Part shown: positions 23,389-37,592 of the stretch, piece by piece
Numbering within the stretch: the first letter of the stretch is position 1
Layout of the letters: each line of letters begins with the position of its first letter
NCBI GenBank assembly: GCA_965153355.1
Contig: OZ231126.1
Location: forward strand, 35,216,001-35,280,000
DNA: 64,000 nt
From: Flaccisagitta enflata
Lineage: Eukaryota; Chaetognatha; Sagittoidea; Aphragmophora
Reading direction: 5' to 3'
Made by a program: the position numbers and the translations under genes
Notes under the pieces: generated by a model
Database searches by the model: none
Seen by the model: only the letters and a program-made list of their open reading frames with translations
What the model was told of the DNA's origin: nothing

Positions 23389-23772
23389 CTAACCAGTTTT
23401 ATCCTCTTCCGGTGGGGGCGGTGAAACGCAAACATTTGGACACACATGTGAAGAGGCGCGTTTGAGGGTAGCGGCGGAGGCGCACGAAGCGGCGGAGGCG
23501 CTCGAAGTTACCATGGGAGGCATGCGATGACAACCGATTTTTGCATGCAGCGGATGCAGCGGTATGGGTCGTAATATCGCAGCGGGTGCATCGTGGGAAC
23601 TTTCGTTGGATTGTGGTTGCTGTTGCTGTTGTTGCTGTTGTTGCTGAAGATAGATTTGGATCTCCTCTCGGCGTTGTGGATTCGATTGCGGTTGACGCTC
23701 TTGTTGTTGTTGTTGTTGTTCTTGTTCTTGTTCTTGTTCTTGTTCTTGTTGTTGTTCTTGTTGTTCTTGTTC

Positions 23773-23861
<89 letters not shown>

Positions 23862-26800
23862 CTTGTTGTTGTTGTGGGGGCGTTAAATTATCCGTCGAAG
23901 GCGGACGCAGCTGCTCAAGCAGCGCGAAAGCATCCGCGCATTGTTTATGTTGTTGCAGTAGATGCTTATTTTCTCTTTTTTCCTCTTTCTCTTTTTTTCT
24001 CTTTTCTTTGTACCGAAGCATTTTTTGTTCAAAACGCATTTGGGCTTTTTCTTCCTTCAATTTTTCGTCTTCTTTTTTTTTCTTTTCAAAAAGTATTTGG
24101 TCTTCTTTTTCCTTCATTTTTTCATGTTCTTTTTGCTTTACAAAGTCCATGTAGACCGCCGGAAATCCGGCGCTGTGGTCGATTGTCGAAGAAAGCGTTA
24201 TCTCGTTGTCACTCATGAAAGTGGCAAGGTGGGCGCCGTGCCGGTCGGAAAGAGATAAATTCGTTAATGAGGAAATCGGCGATGATTTCGCCGGCGTCAA
24301 CGACGGTGTAGACGTATATGGATACGCGAATGTATGCGATGAGCGGGAAGCGGCTGATGTTATTGCTGCTGTTGGCGCTGCTGCTGTTGCAGTGAATGAT
24401 GAAGTTTGCTGCTGATCAGGGCATATCGATGATCTGAAGAAAAAAATGATAAATAAGCGAAAGAGATGGTGGATAAGCGAGACAAATGAGACGAGTGGGA
24501 CAGATGGAACAAGCGAGAAAAAGAATGGGACAAGCGAGACAAGCGAGACAAGCGAGACAAAGAAAAAAAGATTTTGTTGCCCCGTCAGTCTGTTAGTCAA
24601 GGTGTGTAAAGAGAGAAAAGAATGAAATTACCCGATTTGCTGGAGTTGCTGCAGTTGCTGCTGTTGCTGCTGTTGCTGTTGATGCGGGTCCTGCAAGTCA
24701 TGCCCTGGTCGCTGCTGCGGCTTCGGTGGAGGCGTTGGTTTTGGCGTCATTGGCGTTGGTTGTATTTGTTGTTGCAATTGCTGTTGCAGTTGCCGTGGTT
24801 GCGGCTGCGGTTGCGGAAGAGATGTTGGTGTTGGTGTCGACGCCGCCGCTTGCTGTTCTTTCACTCTCTCCCAGTCCCAATTTATCCTTCGACGTGGTGG
24901 CTGCGGTTGCGGCAGGAATGTCGATGTTGGCGTTGTGGGCGCTTGATTGGTCGGCATCGGCGTTTCCGGCAGAAGGGATAATGGTAACGAGCCGAGTATG
25001 GATGGAAGCGTTGGGTAAAGGAGATTATAGTAATACGGAAATAGAGCCGAGTATGAATTCTCGGTTGATGGAAAAGGATAAGATGCTGATGTTGAGGCTG
25101 TTGTTGAGGAGGCCGTTATCGAGATTGTTACCGAGGCGGTTGTAGAGGTTGTCGTCCTTGAAATATAAGGATATGATGCATACGGATTAGGCGGAATCGC
25201 GTTTGTAGTCGCAAAGGAGAAATTGGTAGGAGGAGGAGGAGGAGGAGGAGGAGACGGTGAAGATGAAGAGGATGAAGAAGACGCGGAAAGAGAGAGATGG
25301 GATGTAGTCAAGTCGGTGGGGTATTGTATAAAGGAAGGACCAGAGGGGAAAGAAGAATGGATAGGAGGAGCGTGCAACAGATTCCCTGCGGTAGGAGGAG
25401 TAGAATGGATAAGAGAAGAGATAGGAGGAGCTGTGGGGATAGGAAGAGAATAAGGGGGCGTGTGTCTAGGGATGAGGTGTGAGGGATAAGGAGAAGGACA
25501 AGGAGGAAAGGACACCCGTGACGAAGATTGAATTGTAGAGGAAGGACGTGGTGGAGGAAGGCGCAGTAAAGGCTGCTGAGTGGAGGAAGGACGTTGAGGA
25601 GGAGGAGGAGGGGTAACTGAAGGAGGGTTGTTGGGTATCGCGTAATGAGATTCCAATGAGGAGGAAGGTAGTGGGGGAAGAGGAAGAAGAGGATGAGGAG
25701 GAGGAGGAAGTTGATGACGATCGTCGGGTAGCGGAGGAGCCGGAGGAAGAGGGGGAGGAGGATGAGGAGGAGGAGATGTGTAAGTGTTTGTTTTTGGTGG
25801 AAGAGGAGGAGGATGAAGAGGATGACGTGGGTGAGAAGAGGCGGCGTTATTGGCCGGCACGTAAGCGGGATTGTCAATCATCGGTGGTGAAACGGGAGCG
25901 GATTCTCTTGGCGAGAGGTTTGGCGCGAAAACAAGATTATCCGGTGTCATTGGTTCATCAATGACACTCGCCTCTCCACAGACGTCAATGAGCGGAGAGC
26001 CTAAGGGGATAGATGTCGCGTCTGGGCCCTTCCGTATCCTTTTTTCAAGTTCGTCCACTGTGCCGCAGGTCCTCCGCGCAATAGTTTCGACCGTTTCCAC
26101 CCATCCAGAAGGAGCATGGAAACGAGCCAAATTGATGATTGAATTTAAATCCTCTTTGGCGCTGGCTGATAAGCATAGTATATCGGAATTGTGGGCTTTG
26201 ACTTTGGGATCGTCCCATTTCCCCCTCTCGCTTGCTGGAGATAAATATCCTGGAGATAAATATCGGGTCCCGACATCCACTTCCGCTTCCACTGAAACCG
26301 GTGGTGAGGTTGGGCATTCCCGAGTCGGAGATGGAGCGCGAAGAAAATACCGAGTCGGAGACGGAGCGCGAAGAAAATAGAGGTTTTTTGGGGTTGTTGT
26401 ACCAGCGCTTAAATCTATTGGAACGGGAGACGAAGGCAGTTCGGAAACGGGAGAAAGATGAGGCGGTTGAAGATGAGGCGATTGAAGATGAGGCGGTTGA
26501 AGGTGAAGAGAGGACGCGGCGGGAGAAAGAGAAGGCGGTGGAGGGCAAAGGGGGGATGAAGAGGAGTCGGGTGTTGTCGCTGGCGGATCGGCGACGAGGC
26601 TTGTGTTGCATCCCATCGCCGAAGTTGCTTGTAGAAGTTGCTGTTGAAGCTGTTGAAGCTGTTGAAGTTGCTGTTGCTTGTAGAAGTTGCTGTTGAAGCT
26701 GTTGAAGTTGCTGTTGCTTGTAAAAGTTGCTGTTGTTGCTGTTGCCGCTGTTGTTGTTGAGGCTGTGGTGGCGGTTGTTTGGTCGTGTGGCAACGAAGAT

Positions 26801-29660
26801 GTGTCAACGAGATGGTTGTTGTTCGCTTTGTTAGATTGTTCGTTATTCGCTGTTGTTGGGTTTACGTGCGAGCGAGAGGAACACGCAGAAAACGATTGAG
26901 AATAGGTCAAGGACGACGAGGACGATCCAGAGTAGGAACAGATTTTGTTGGTCTCGTTTACAGTATTCTGCGGTGGTGTAAAATCGTCGTTTTTCGTCGT
27001 TGATGCAACTCTTGTCGCCATCGTCGTCGTCGTCGTCGTCGTCGTCATCATTGTCGTCGTCGTCGTCGTCGATGTTAACGAGGTAGCTGTCATCGTCGTC
27101 ATCGTCGTCGTCGTAGTCGCTAACCGTCTCGTCTCCATCGCCGTCGTGGTTGAAACCAGCGGGTCCGGCGCTTCCTCCGCCTCTATGTCGGATGTACAAT
27201 GATTCAAATTCGACGAATCTGCGTTTCCTGCAGGATTTTCGTCGTTGTTGTCGTCGACATTGTCGTCGCTCCCCTTTTGTGGGTTCGACAACGACGATTT
27301 TGATGTCGTGGTTTCGTTTTCGATGTTGACGTTGTTGCTGTTGACGTTGTTGGCATTCAGGCCGTAGAGATCCCTCACAGTTATTTCCTCCTGGATTATT
27401 TCGATTTCCCCGATTGACGAGTCTGGAATCTGTTGTCTCGGGGATTTGAATGGAGACTGATGTTGGCTGTTGGATGATGGCAGCTGGGAATGATGGCAGC
27501 TGGGGATGATGGTTTCCAGACATTTTGATGACGAACGGGTAGCTGCTTTCAGACGCTTCGGGGTAGACTCCAGAGTCTCGTTTGATCGTTTTGGCGCAAT
27601 TTCTCTTTCTCCCGGTCTGGTGCTTGTCACGTTGTTGGGAAGAATGAATCGATTAGTTGATTGATTGGGCTCTTGGTGCTCGCTCGTTGGAGATGAGTAT
27701 CGGGTGGAAAGAAATATTTCCCGAGGCAGGCCTGCCCTGCGCGTCGACCTTATCTTATGGTCGCGCCATTTCTCCACGCTGGCGATTGAGTGTTGAATTT
27801 TCTTTGCGATGTCTCTAGTTTGCTGTGGCGTCGGATACGGGTATTGACGGTGCCACAGCGTGAGAATCCTATCATACGCCAGGAGAAGAGAAGGACCCGT
27901 GTAAGGCATCCATCTCAGGCAACGCTGCCGTTGGTCCCTAAACCAGCTGTCCACATACAACCTTGTTTCAATAAAAAAAAAGAGGGATAATTGAAAATGA
28001 TGTTATTCAAAAATGATGTCATTCAAAATGTTTGACTGATCGACTGATTGATTGATCGACTGATTGATTGATTGATTGATTGATTGCTTGACTGCTAGAC
28101 TGATTAAAAATGATTGATTGAAAATGATTGGCTGGTTGACTGATTGTTTTACTGATTGATTGACAAAAAATGATTGCCAATGTCTGACAAGGATCGACAG
28201 AAATTATTCTGTAAAAACAACAGCTCAAATACGGTTTCGACAAGAATTACCTGTTCAGTGTAAGGTGACGCTGTATACACGCGATCTCAAGTGGACGTGG
28301 CCTTGGAGAGAATCTTTCGAAAACCGACAGTAGGATGCATTCGACCCTTTGATAAATGGGCCGAATGTTTTTTTCTTCGAGGAAAATTTTCTTTTCGTTG
28401 CAAAATCGTTTCCGCTTCTTTTGGATCCATCTTCGTAGACACCTTTCGGAAATGTTGTAGCGTCGTTGTAAATACGGAATTGCAGATTCGCTGAGGTATT
28501 CTGCATCCTCGAAATCGTCGGCTAGAACATGGAGATTCTCTTGTTGTACTTCTTCATCTATCCATTGTTCTTTTGCGATTGGTTTCTTTTGCCTTCGTAT
28601 GTAGTCTTTTGCGTCGTCGAAAATTTCCGCGATACTTTCGAGCTCCGCAAGGAGCTCAAAAGTTTGATTGGCAGCGATGTCAACGTTCACTGTAAAGCCC
28701 AACGTGTCTGTTTGAATGGCGAAGGCTGCAGCCTGTTCAAGTTCTTGATGAGATTTCTGATCTCGAAGAAGCGCCTGGTACCGCTCTTCCGCCTCCTGCT
28801 GCGACTTTTTTTTCAATGGCATAGGCTCTTTCTTTTTAACGTTGTTCAATTTTTGCCATTCACGCCGATACCTTTCCTTTAACCGTTCCTTCCGCTGCGT
28901 ATCATAAGGTTTTTTTTCAACCTTCTTTTTGAAATAGTTGGTCCCGGACTCAACTTTGGAATTGAAATTGAAGGTCCCAGACCTATGTTGAAGCCCCGCT
29001 TGCTGTTAAGCCTATTAACGGCGCCCGGTCCCCGATTTTGCGGTAGGATTGCGGAGCGGGGCCAGGAAATGGTAGAGGTTGAAGTGACAGATGAGGTTGT
29101 TGAGTTAGTAGAGGCGGCTGTAGAGGCGGCTGTAGAGGCGGCTGTAGAGGTAGAGAAAAAGGCGGTAGAGGAAAAGGCGGAAGAAAAGGCGGAAGAGGCG
29201 GCTTTTGAGGAGGAGGAGGAAGAGGTGGAAGAGGAGGTAGTATAGGAGGAGCAGGAGGAGGAGGCACTTGAGAAGGAGGTAGTTTAATTGTCTCATTCGA
29301 AGCAGTTGAGAGGCTGTTTCGCTTTGTTAAACTGGTTCTTGATTCATTCGTTGGTGGTGATGACAATGTTGATGATGCGTAAGACGATGGATAAAGCACG
29401 CGCATTGATGAGTTTGGGTGGTGAACGGCGGATAGTGAAGAATAACGCGAATAACGCGCAGAATTTGTTGGGCCTGCATGAGTTGCTGCATGACCGAGAA
29501 GAGAAGAACGACGACGATGGTCAGAGTTGTTATGAGAGTTAGCGATATTGCGAAGTTGAAGGTGGGAGTCATATGGACAAAAAGGTCCGTCCACGATGTT
29601 GTCATGTTGCTGGTTGTCATGTTGCGAGTTTTGCTGCTGGATTACTTTTTCGTTTTCCAT
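23389..29660 (-). pseudogene. Large Pro/Ser/Thr/Gln-rich protein with homeodomain-like motifs; left copy, first exon broken
   Basis: Three exons: 29660-28250, 27961-24632 and 24433-23389, with matching phase-2 junctions and clean GT-AG sites (donors GTAATTC and GTAATTT, acceptors ACAAG and TTCAG). Total capacity is about 1900 aa. Exon 1 has a Pro/Leu-rich region, then a charged helical region and homeodomain-like helix RRWIQKKRKRF. The exon 1/2 junction lies inside a second such motif (VDSWFRDQRQR), with a third at VEKWRDHKIR. The rest is low complexity and ends in a Lys/Glu coiled coil and poly-Gln. Against the right-hand copy (61972-64000), exon 1 here carries small indels at about 28985-29060 that shift the frame to a stop near 28985. 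Exons 2-3 stay open. It could be a decaying copy or use a later start. Confidence 0.55.
28020..28180 (-). repeat. (GATT)n tract inside intron 1 of the 23.4-29.7 kb gene
   Basis: Imperfect gattgattgact repeats fill the middle of the 28249-27962 intron. The right-hand copy holds the complementary tract at 63455-63620. Confidence 0.85.
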
Positions 29661-29701
29661 GATGTTGAGGTAGAGAGAAAGAGAAGTAGAAAGAGAAGTA
29701 G

Positions 29702-29937
<236 letters not shown>

Positions 29938-30129
29938 ATTAAGGAGAATTGGAGAACAATGTTAACACGACGATAGTAAAATTATTTTCGGGAAATAAAA
30001 ATCGCCCATATCATCGACTAAAAGAGAATATCACCAAATCCCAGTAAAGGGGAAAAAAGAAGAGAAAAAGAATTTTCTTTTTACAACTTTTTTTTTCAAA
30101 ATCAGACATACCGGCGTCGAAAGAGAAAT

Positions 30130-30435
30130 AGAAATAACAGAGAAAGAGGAAAGAAAGAAAGAAAATTAGACAGAGAAAGAGAGAAAGAAAGAAAGAAACA
30201 GAAAGAAGGAGAGAGAAAGAGAGAAAGAAAAGAAAGAAACAGAAAGAAAGAAACAGAAAGAAAGAAAGAAACAGAGAGAAAGAGAGAAAGAAAAGAAACA
30301 AATAGAAAGAAAGAAATAGAAAGAAAGAAAAAAAGAAAGAAAGAAAGAAACAGAAAGAAAGAAAGAAACAGAAAGAAAGAAAGAAACAGAGAGAAAGAAA
30401 GAAATAGAAAGAAAAGAAATAAAGAAAGAAAGAAA

Positions 30436-30469
<34 letters not shown>

Positions 30470-30612
30470 AAAAGAAGGAATGAGTGAAAGAAAGAGAGAG
30501 AAAACAGAGAATGAAAGAAAGAAAGAAAGAAAGAAAGAAAGACAGAAAGAAAGAAAGAAAGAAAGACAAAGAAAGACTGAGAGAAAGAAAGAGAGAGAGA
30601 AAACAGAGAATG
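30130..30612 (+). repeat. Polypurine (GAAA)n-rich tract
   Basis: About 480 bp of almost pure purine built from gaaa, gaga and acagaaag units. The counterpart is at 61080-61560. Long hydrophobic or Lys/Glu frames through it are compositional artefacts. Confidence 0.95.
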
Positions 30613-30866
30613 AAACGGACACCAAGAAAAATAATCATTAATCGACTTCACAAATCGCTGTACCGAGATTCAAAGCAATTATTTTAACGGCGCGAGCCCA
30701 AATAAAATCATCAATTTGAAAAAGAAAAAAAAAGCCAAAGAGGGTAAGACAGATTTACGACCCCCAGCTTTACGACCCCGTGATCCGAGCCGAGGGAGAA
30801 CAAGGAGGGGATGATCAATGTTATATAAATAAATAGCATACATACATACATATAGAATCGAATCCC

Positions 30867-33403
<2,537 letters not shown>

Positions 33404-33788
33404 ATCTTCAGCGGGAAAGACAACGTATTGCGTATCAACGCTTTTACGTTATTTTATGCCCTTATTTAGTACATTGCCACCAACAGCCTTAATCTACTTA
33501 AGCCATACGACTATATCAGACCGTGTAAGAAGTGAAATTCACAAAAACGCCAAATTCTGGGGCGTACCGGCCTATATCTACGAAGGGTAAGAGTAGCCTT
33601 TTGAGCATTTTGAGAGAAAAAAGAATCAATAAAAATTATCTATTGTTATGATCAATATTATTTTTGGCCGCCCAGTGCTCTAACTGAAACAACCCCCCCC
33701 CCCCTTTTTTTTGTTTCTCCTCGTTACAGAGGACTTTTGAATCCTCAATTCTTACAATCACTTGCCCTTACAAAATCGAAAAGATTAC

Positions 33789-33837
<49 letters not shown>

Positions 33838-35061
33838 CCATGAGCATTCATTAGAGGGGGAAGAGAACGAGGAAGAGGAGGAAGAGGTGGAAGAGGAGGA
33901 AGAGGTGGAAGACGATAATAAGGGAGGGGATGAAACTAAACATAGGGAGAAAGGGAACCAAAAACAACATCGGAAACGCCCATTCAAATCCGGCAAAAAA
34001 TATTGCGCCATGACAAACGCAGATGACTCAGAGGATAACACCAATGACGATGATTATTGCAAAGCTTTTATAAAGCAAGTAATTAAGCCTCGTCGTGAGC
34101 CAAAACATAAAGACGATGATGTTATTATGGACGGGCTGGGGAGCAAAACCACCAATAGTAACAACGAACAACGACGGTTACGCAATAACATACCAAGACA
34201 ACGGATAAAACGCTGGAGTAATTACATGACATTGCAAGACAAACCGATGAAATACAAAAGTTTCCTGCTTTCGGACTCTAAATTTGCGCCGGAAACAAAC
34301 ACGACAACAACAACAACGACAACAGAAATGACAAAAAACAACGACAATCGGCCTTCTCACCTTCTCGACAAAAAGGGTGGACGTGTACAGACACGTTTCA
34401 TGCGCAGTAAGCTCCAAGACAAAGAAGTGGAGGATGATGATGAGGATGGTGAGGGACCAACGACCTCCGCTGATAAATTGCGTCGTTCCAGGAGGCCGAA
34501 ACGAAGGAAACTCGAGAAGGAAGGCGATGAGCAGGAGGAGGAGGAAGAGGAGATTGAGGATGATGAAGAGGAAGAGCGGAGGAAGGCGAGATCGAACGAC
34601 GATGATGATGATGATGACGATGAAGGGAGGAGGGTGACGGGGGAAGAGGAGCGTGAAGGAGAGGAGAAGGGCGCCCCTGGCGCTATAAATAAGAGTACAA
34701 CGGATAAGGACGAGAAACGTAACACCGCGCCTGTCAGAGAGGAAGATAACGAAGAAAGGCAAAAGATTAAATCCGACGAACACGCAAATCTCATCAGGGA
34801 TGCTGTAAAAAAAAGAATCAATTATGAACGCGAACGTGAAAGGCAAAAAGACAGCAACAAACCAAACGCAAACACTCAAAGACAGGATAATATTATATTC
34901 CCACCACTCTCTATTTTACTAGTGGACGATTACATGTTGGTCAACAGTTCTAACTCAACGGGAAATCAAGACTACCATGAGGATATAAACGCGACATTTC
35001 GCCGTGACGTCACTGCAACCTACAAGACGTTATCCAACATTTTTAGCTCCCTTTCCAACCA
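33404..35061 (+). pseudogene. P-loop ATPase gene, truncated left copy
   Basis: Exons 33404-33586 (Walker A core AGKTTYC) and 33730-35061 (low-complexity insert, then Walker B ILLVDDYM) mirror the right-hand gene at 58259-56604. The copy stops at the N gap, just before the conserved strand that follows Walker B, and what follows the gap is unrelated (CT)n sequence. The last two exons present in the right copy (56400-56292 and 56045-55745) are absent here. Protein differences from the right copy are few (for example a Pro/Val and an Asp/Glu change, and a different Asn-run length). It is therefore a recent but incomplete duplicate, unless the gap hides more sequence. Confidence 0.7.
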
Positions 35062-35094
35062 NNNNNNNNNNNNNNNNNNNNNNNNNNNNNNNNN
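35062..35094. other. Assembly gap (33 N)
   Basis: 33 ambiguous bases sit exactly at the inner edge of the left inverted-repeat arm, followed within 17 bp by a (CT)n array. The junction is therefore not proven by contiguous sequence. Confidence 1.
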
Positions 35095-35108
35095 CGGGAA
35101 AATTGTAG

Positions 35109-35110
<2 letters not shown>

Positions 35111-35190
<80 letters not shown>
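35111..35190 (+). repeat. (CT)n microsatellite
   Basis: Perfect CT array directly after the gap. Confidence 0.95.
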
Positions 35191-35193
<3 letters not shown>

Positions 35194-35389
35194 GTCTATG
35201 ACTCTACACACCGCTATGTCGGTCCGTCGGTCGGTTGGTCCCCTTTTTACTTTTTTGGCATTTTTAAATCTTTTTAAGCATACGGCTCCTGCCCAGGTGC
35301 CCTAGTGACCTTCTTCAGCACTGCTCCTGCCCACCCGCACGCGACTAGGGTAGCCGTGTATCCGGCCTTGTTTCTCTCTCTCTTTCTTT

Positions 35390-35428
35390 CATTCATTCAT
35401 TCATTCATTCATTCATTCATTCATTCAT

Positions 35429-35471
<43 letters not shown>

Positions 35472-35505
35472 CTCTCTCTTTTTTTTCTTTCTTTCTTTCT
35501 TTCTT

Positions 35506-35587
<82 letters not shown>
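35390..35587 (+). repeat. Compound microsatellite (ATTC)n-(TTTC)n-(CT)n
   Basis: (ATTC)n about 35390-35430, (TTTC)n about 35430-35510 and (CT)n 35511-35587 in succession. Confidence 0.95.
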
Positions 35588-35590
<3 letters not shown>

Positions 35591-35779
35591 GTCTTTTTTT
35601 ATCTTGTTTGAGGCCTTTGGGCGAATCAGGAAGTGACAAACATCATAAAATGGGAAAGAAGAAATAAAATCAAGCAAAAACAAGGCCAACACCTATAAGT
35701 CGCGTGCGAGACTTACAGATTGACTTAGAATATCTTAGAATGACTTGAAATGACTTAAAGAAAGAAAAATTAATAAAAA

Positions 35780-35875
35780 AAGTAAAATGGGGACCGACCG
35801 ACTGACCGACCGACCGACCAACCGACAGACGGACAAAGCGGGGTGTAGCGTCGCGTGCACGCGACTAAAAAAAGA
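35780..35875 (+). repeat. (GACC)n tract plus palindrome GTCGCGTGCACGCGAC
   Basis: A gaccgaccgacc-type tract (35790-35835) is followed by the 16-bp perfect palindrome at about 35851-35866. Partial matches of the palindrome with neighbouring GGTC/GACC tracts occur at 35216-35345 and 38880-38945, so this looks like a dispersed element. The 35.9-36.5 kb stretch that follows holds the second copy of the 5241-5280 repeat (36103-36145) and no gene. Confidence 0.6.
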
Positions 35876-36515
35876 AAGAGCTTTTTCTTTCGTTGGACGA
35901 CCGCATATCTACCGATTGTGAAATGATGTGAAGGTTGTGATGTGCTCTTAAATTCTGTACATCAAGTGCTTTTTCTTCTGCTCAATTTCCATAAGGACAC
36001 GTTAGACGTCATGTTCTGCAGTCAAAAAGTTCGCAGATTATCTTTGGAGGGGATGTTGCAACAAATCTGTAAATTCGTTCAAGGACGAGTATATGGGGAC
36101 AATAGTAGTATGATATGGTACGCTGAACACCCTCGGTTTTTTTTTATATTTTTTTAATTATTTCAAAGCCGCCTGCGGCATTTGGGGCGGAAAAATTATC
36201 CACCGCCGAATTCATTTTGCCTCGATATTGTTTATACAAGAATGTTTCAATTTTTAAATGATTTCCTATTTGTCTGTCATTGCCATGCATGATATAGCTA
36301 GATAATAAATAAATAAAAAGTGGCGTTATATAGACTGAAAAAAAAAGGTTTTTCATTTTTTATGTTATTTATTTAGGTAGTAATTCTTTGTTATTTACAA
36401 CGGTTACAATTATTATCATTTACAACTGTTATTCGCAACTGCCCTTTTATTTACATAGACATAATTACAGCCGTATATAGCTATAATCAACATAGACTGG
36501 ATAAAAAAACATAGT

Positions 36516-36644
36516 TTAGCGCCGTCGTTTACGAGTTTTTGTTGTTTTAGCTTGAAATCTTTTAACGTATTTTCCTCCCCGCTTTCGTTGCCGACGTCTT
36601 CTCCCTTTTCTTCGTCTTCGACCTCTTCTTCTTTTCCGTCCCAT
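36516..36644 (-). CDS. Very Arg-rich short protein (42 aa), possible virion-core protein
   Basis: ATG at 36644 to a stop at 36516. More than half the residues are Arg or Lys (for example MGRKRRRGRRRRKGRRRRQ). The same frame stays open upstream to about 36716 without an ATG, so a longer spliced form is possible. Adenoviruses and some Polinton relatives encode short basic core peptides (pX/mu-like) near the protease and capsid genes, and the position here, last in the cluster after the protease, fits. This is an inference from composition and place; no homology is visible. Confidence 0.4.
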   Translation of the reverse strand: MGRKRRRGRRRRKGRRRRQRKRGGKYVKRFQAKTTKTRKRRR

Positions 36645-36783
36645 TTTCTCGTTTTTCAGAAGATCCCTTGTTATTTTAATGAATTTAGAAAAAACATCTG
36701 TTATTGGCCCGTCCAAAAAAAATTTATTTAAAGGACCACTTATCTTTTAGTACCTGTTTAAAGCACTAAGCTGAAGAGAATTA

Positions 36784-36999
36784 TCATAGTACATTGGGTG
36801 TTTTTGTCTCGTTGTTGACCATGAAGGCGTTAGTATTGTTATTTCTCAACATGCAAGAAGTAAGTCTATCAAAGGAGAAGTCTGTCACAAGTAGCCCAAG
36901 CACAATGATAATCAAAAGCACTTTTAAATACTTTGTATTAGATGTTATTGTGGTGCGTATGTTGAGAAAAACAGATGGGATGTTCTCATCAACATCCAT
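36784..36999 (-). CDS. Small single-pass membrane protein (71 aa)
   Basis: ATG at 36999, stop at 36784; starts 36 bp beyond the protease stop on the same strand. It has a short polar N-terminus, a clear hydrophobic segment at about residues 27-42 (YLKVLLIIIVLGLLVT) and a polar Asn-rich C-terminus. No family recognised. Small membrane proteins are common in virus-like elements of this group, but no specific role can be given. Confidence 0.5.
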   Translation of the reverse strand: MDVDENIPSVFLNIRTTITSNTKYLKVLLIIIVLGLLVTDFSFDRLTSCMLRNNNTNAFMVNNETKTPNVL

Positions 37000-37035
37000 T
37001 ATCTGGAAAAACAAAGCACAATGACGCACAGGAAA

Positions 37036-37590
37036 TTAAACCGTGCACAATTTGTAAGCTCTTTTAAGAATATAGTTTTCAATTCCAAAAAGCCTGTATT
37101 TTTTTAGCAATGTTTTTAATTTATATACACCTTTCAAACCATGATGTGCAAAATACCACACAAAATAAACAATTTCAAAGCCACAATAGTTTGAGTTAAT
37201 TCTTTGCGTCTTCACATTCCAGACATCAAGGTATAAGTCGTTATATTTACAAAAATTATCAATATCCTTTTTCAAGTCTTGATTTGAACGATAGTTTGAT
37301 AATAATCCATCAACGAATATACATCTACCAGTTTTACCAGTTATTCTCTCTATAAGAAGGACAGTCCAGTGACCAACTTTGCCAGTGTTAGTTTCCGAAC
37401 TATGCATAGTATTAATAATCACGGCAAGCGACTTTTGTTTTTTACACACTCTTGACAGTTGAGGTAACTTATCATAATTCACTACAAATCTTCCCTTTCC
37501 AATAGCGTTATAGGCTTTTTTAAACTTGCTCAAATAATGGATTAAATCTGAATCGCTGGTAATGAGTACATCAGATGTGAATAATGCCAT
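37036..37590 (-). CDS. PRO: Adenain-like (C5/Ulp1-fold) cysteine protease
   Basis: An intact single exon of 184 aa. His at GHWTVLL (about residue 73), Asp at FVDG (about 93) and Cys at NYCGFE (about 137) are in the His-Asp-Cys order of the adenovirus/Polinton maturation protease. A Gln (KTQRI) lies shortly before the Cys. The family cleaves capsid precursor proteins during virion maturation. Length is close to adenain (about 200 aa). Its ATG is 2 bp past the stop of the capsid gene, and a small membrane protein follows. No intron, unlike most neighbours. No damage is visible, so activity is plausible. Confidence 0.85.
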   Translation of the reverse strand: MALFTSDVLITSDSDLIHYLSKFKKAYNAIGKGRFVVNYDKLPQLSRVCKKQKSLAVIINTMHSSETNTGKVGHWTVLLIERITGKTGRCIFVDGLLSNYRSNQDLKKDIDNFCKYNDLYLDVWNVKTQRINSNYCGFEIVYFVWYFAHHGLKGVYKLKTLLKKYRLFGIENYILKRAYKLCTV

Positions 37591-37592
37591 AT

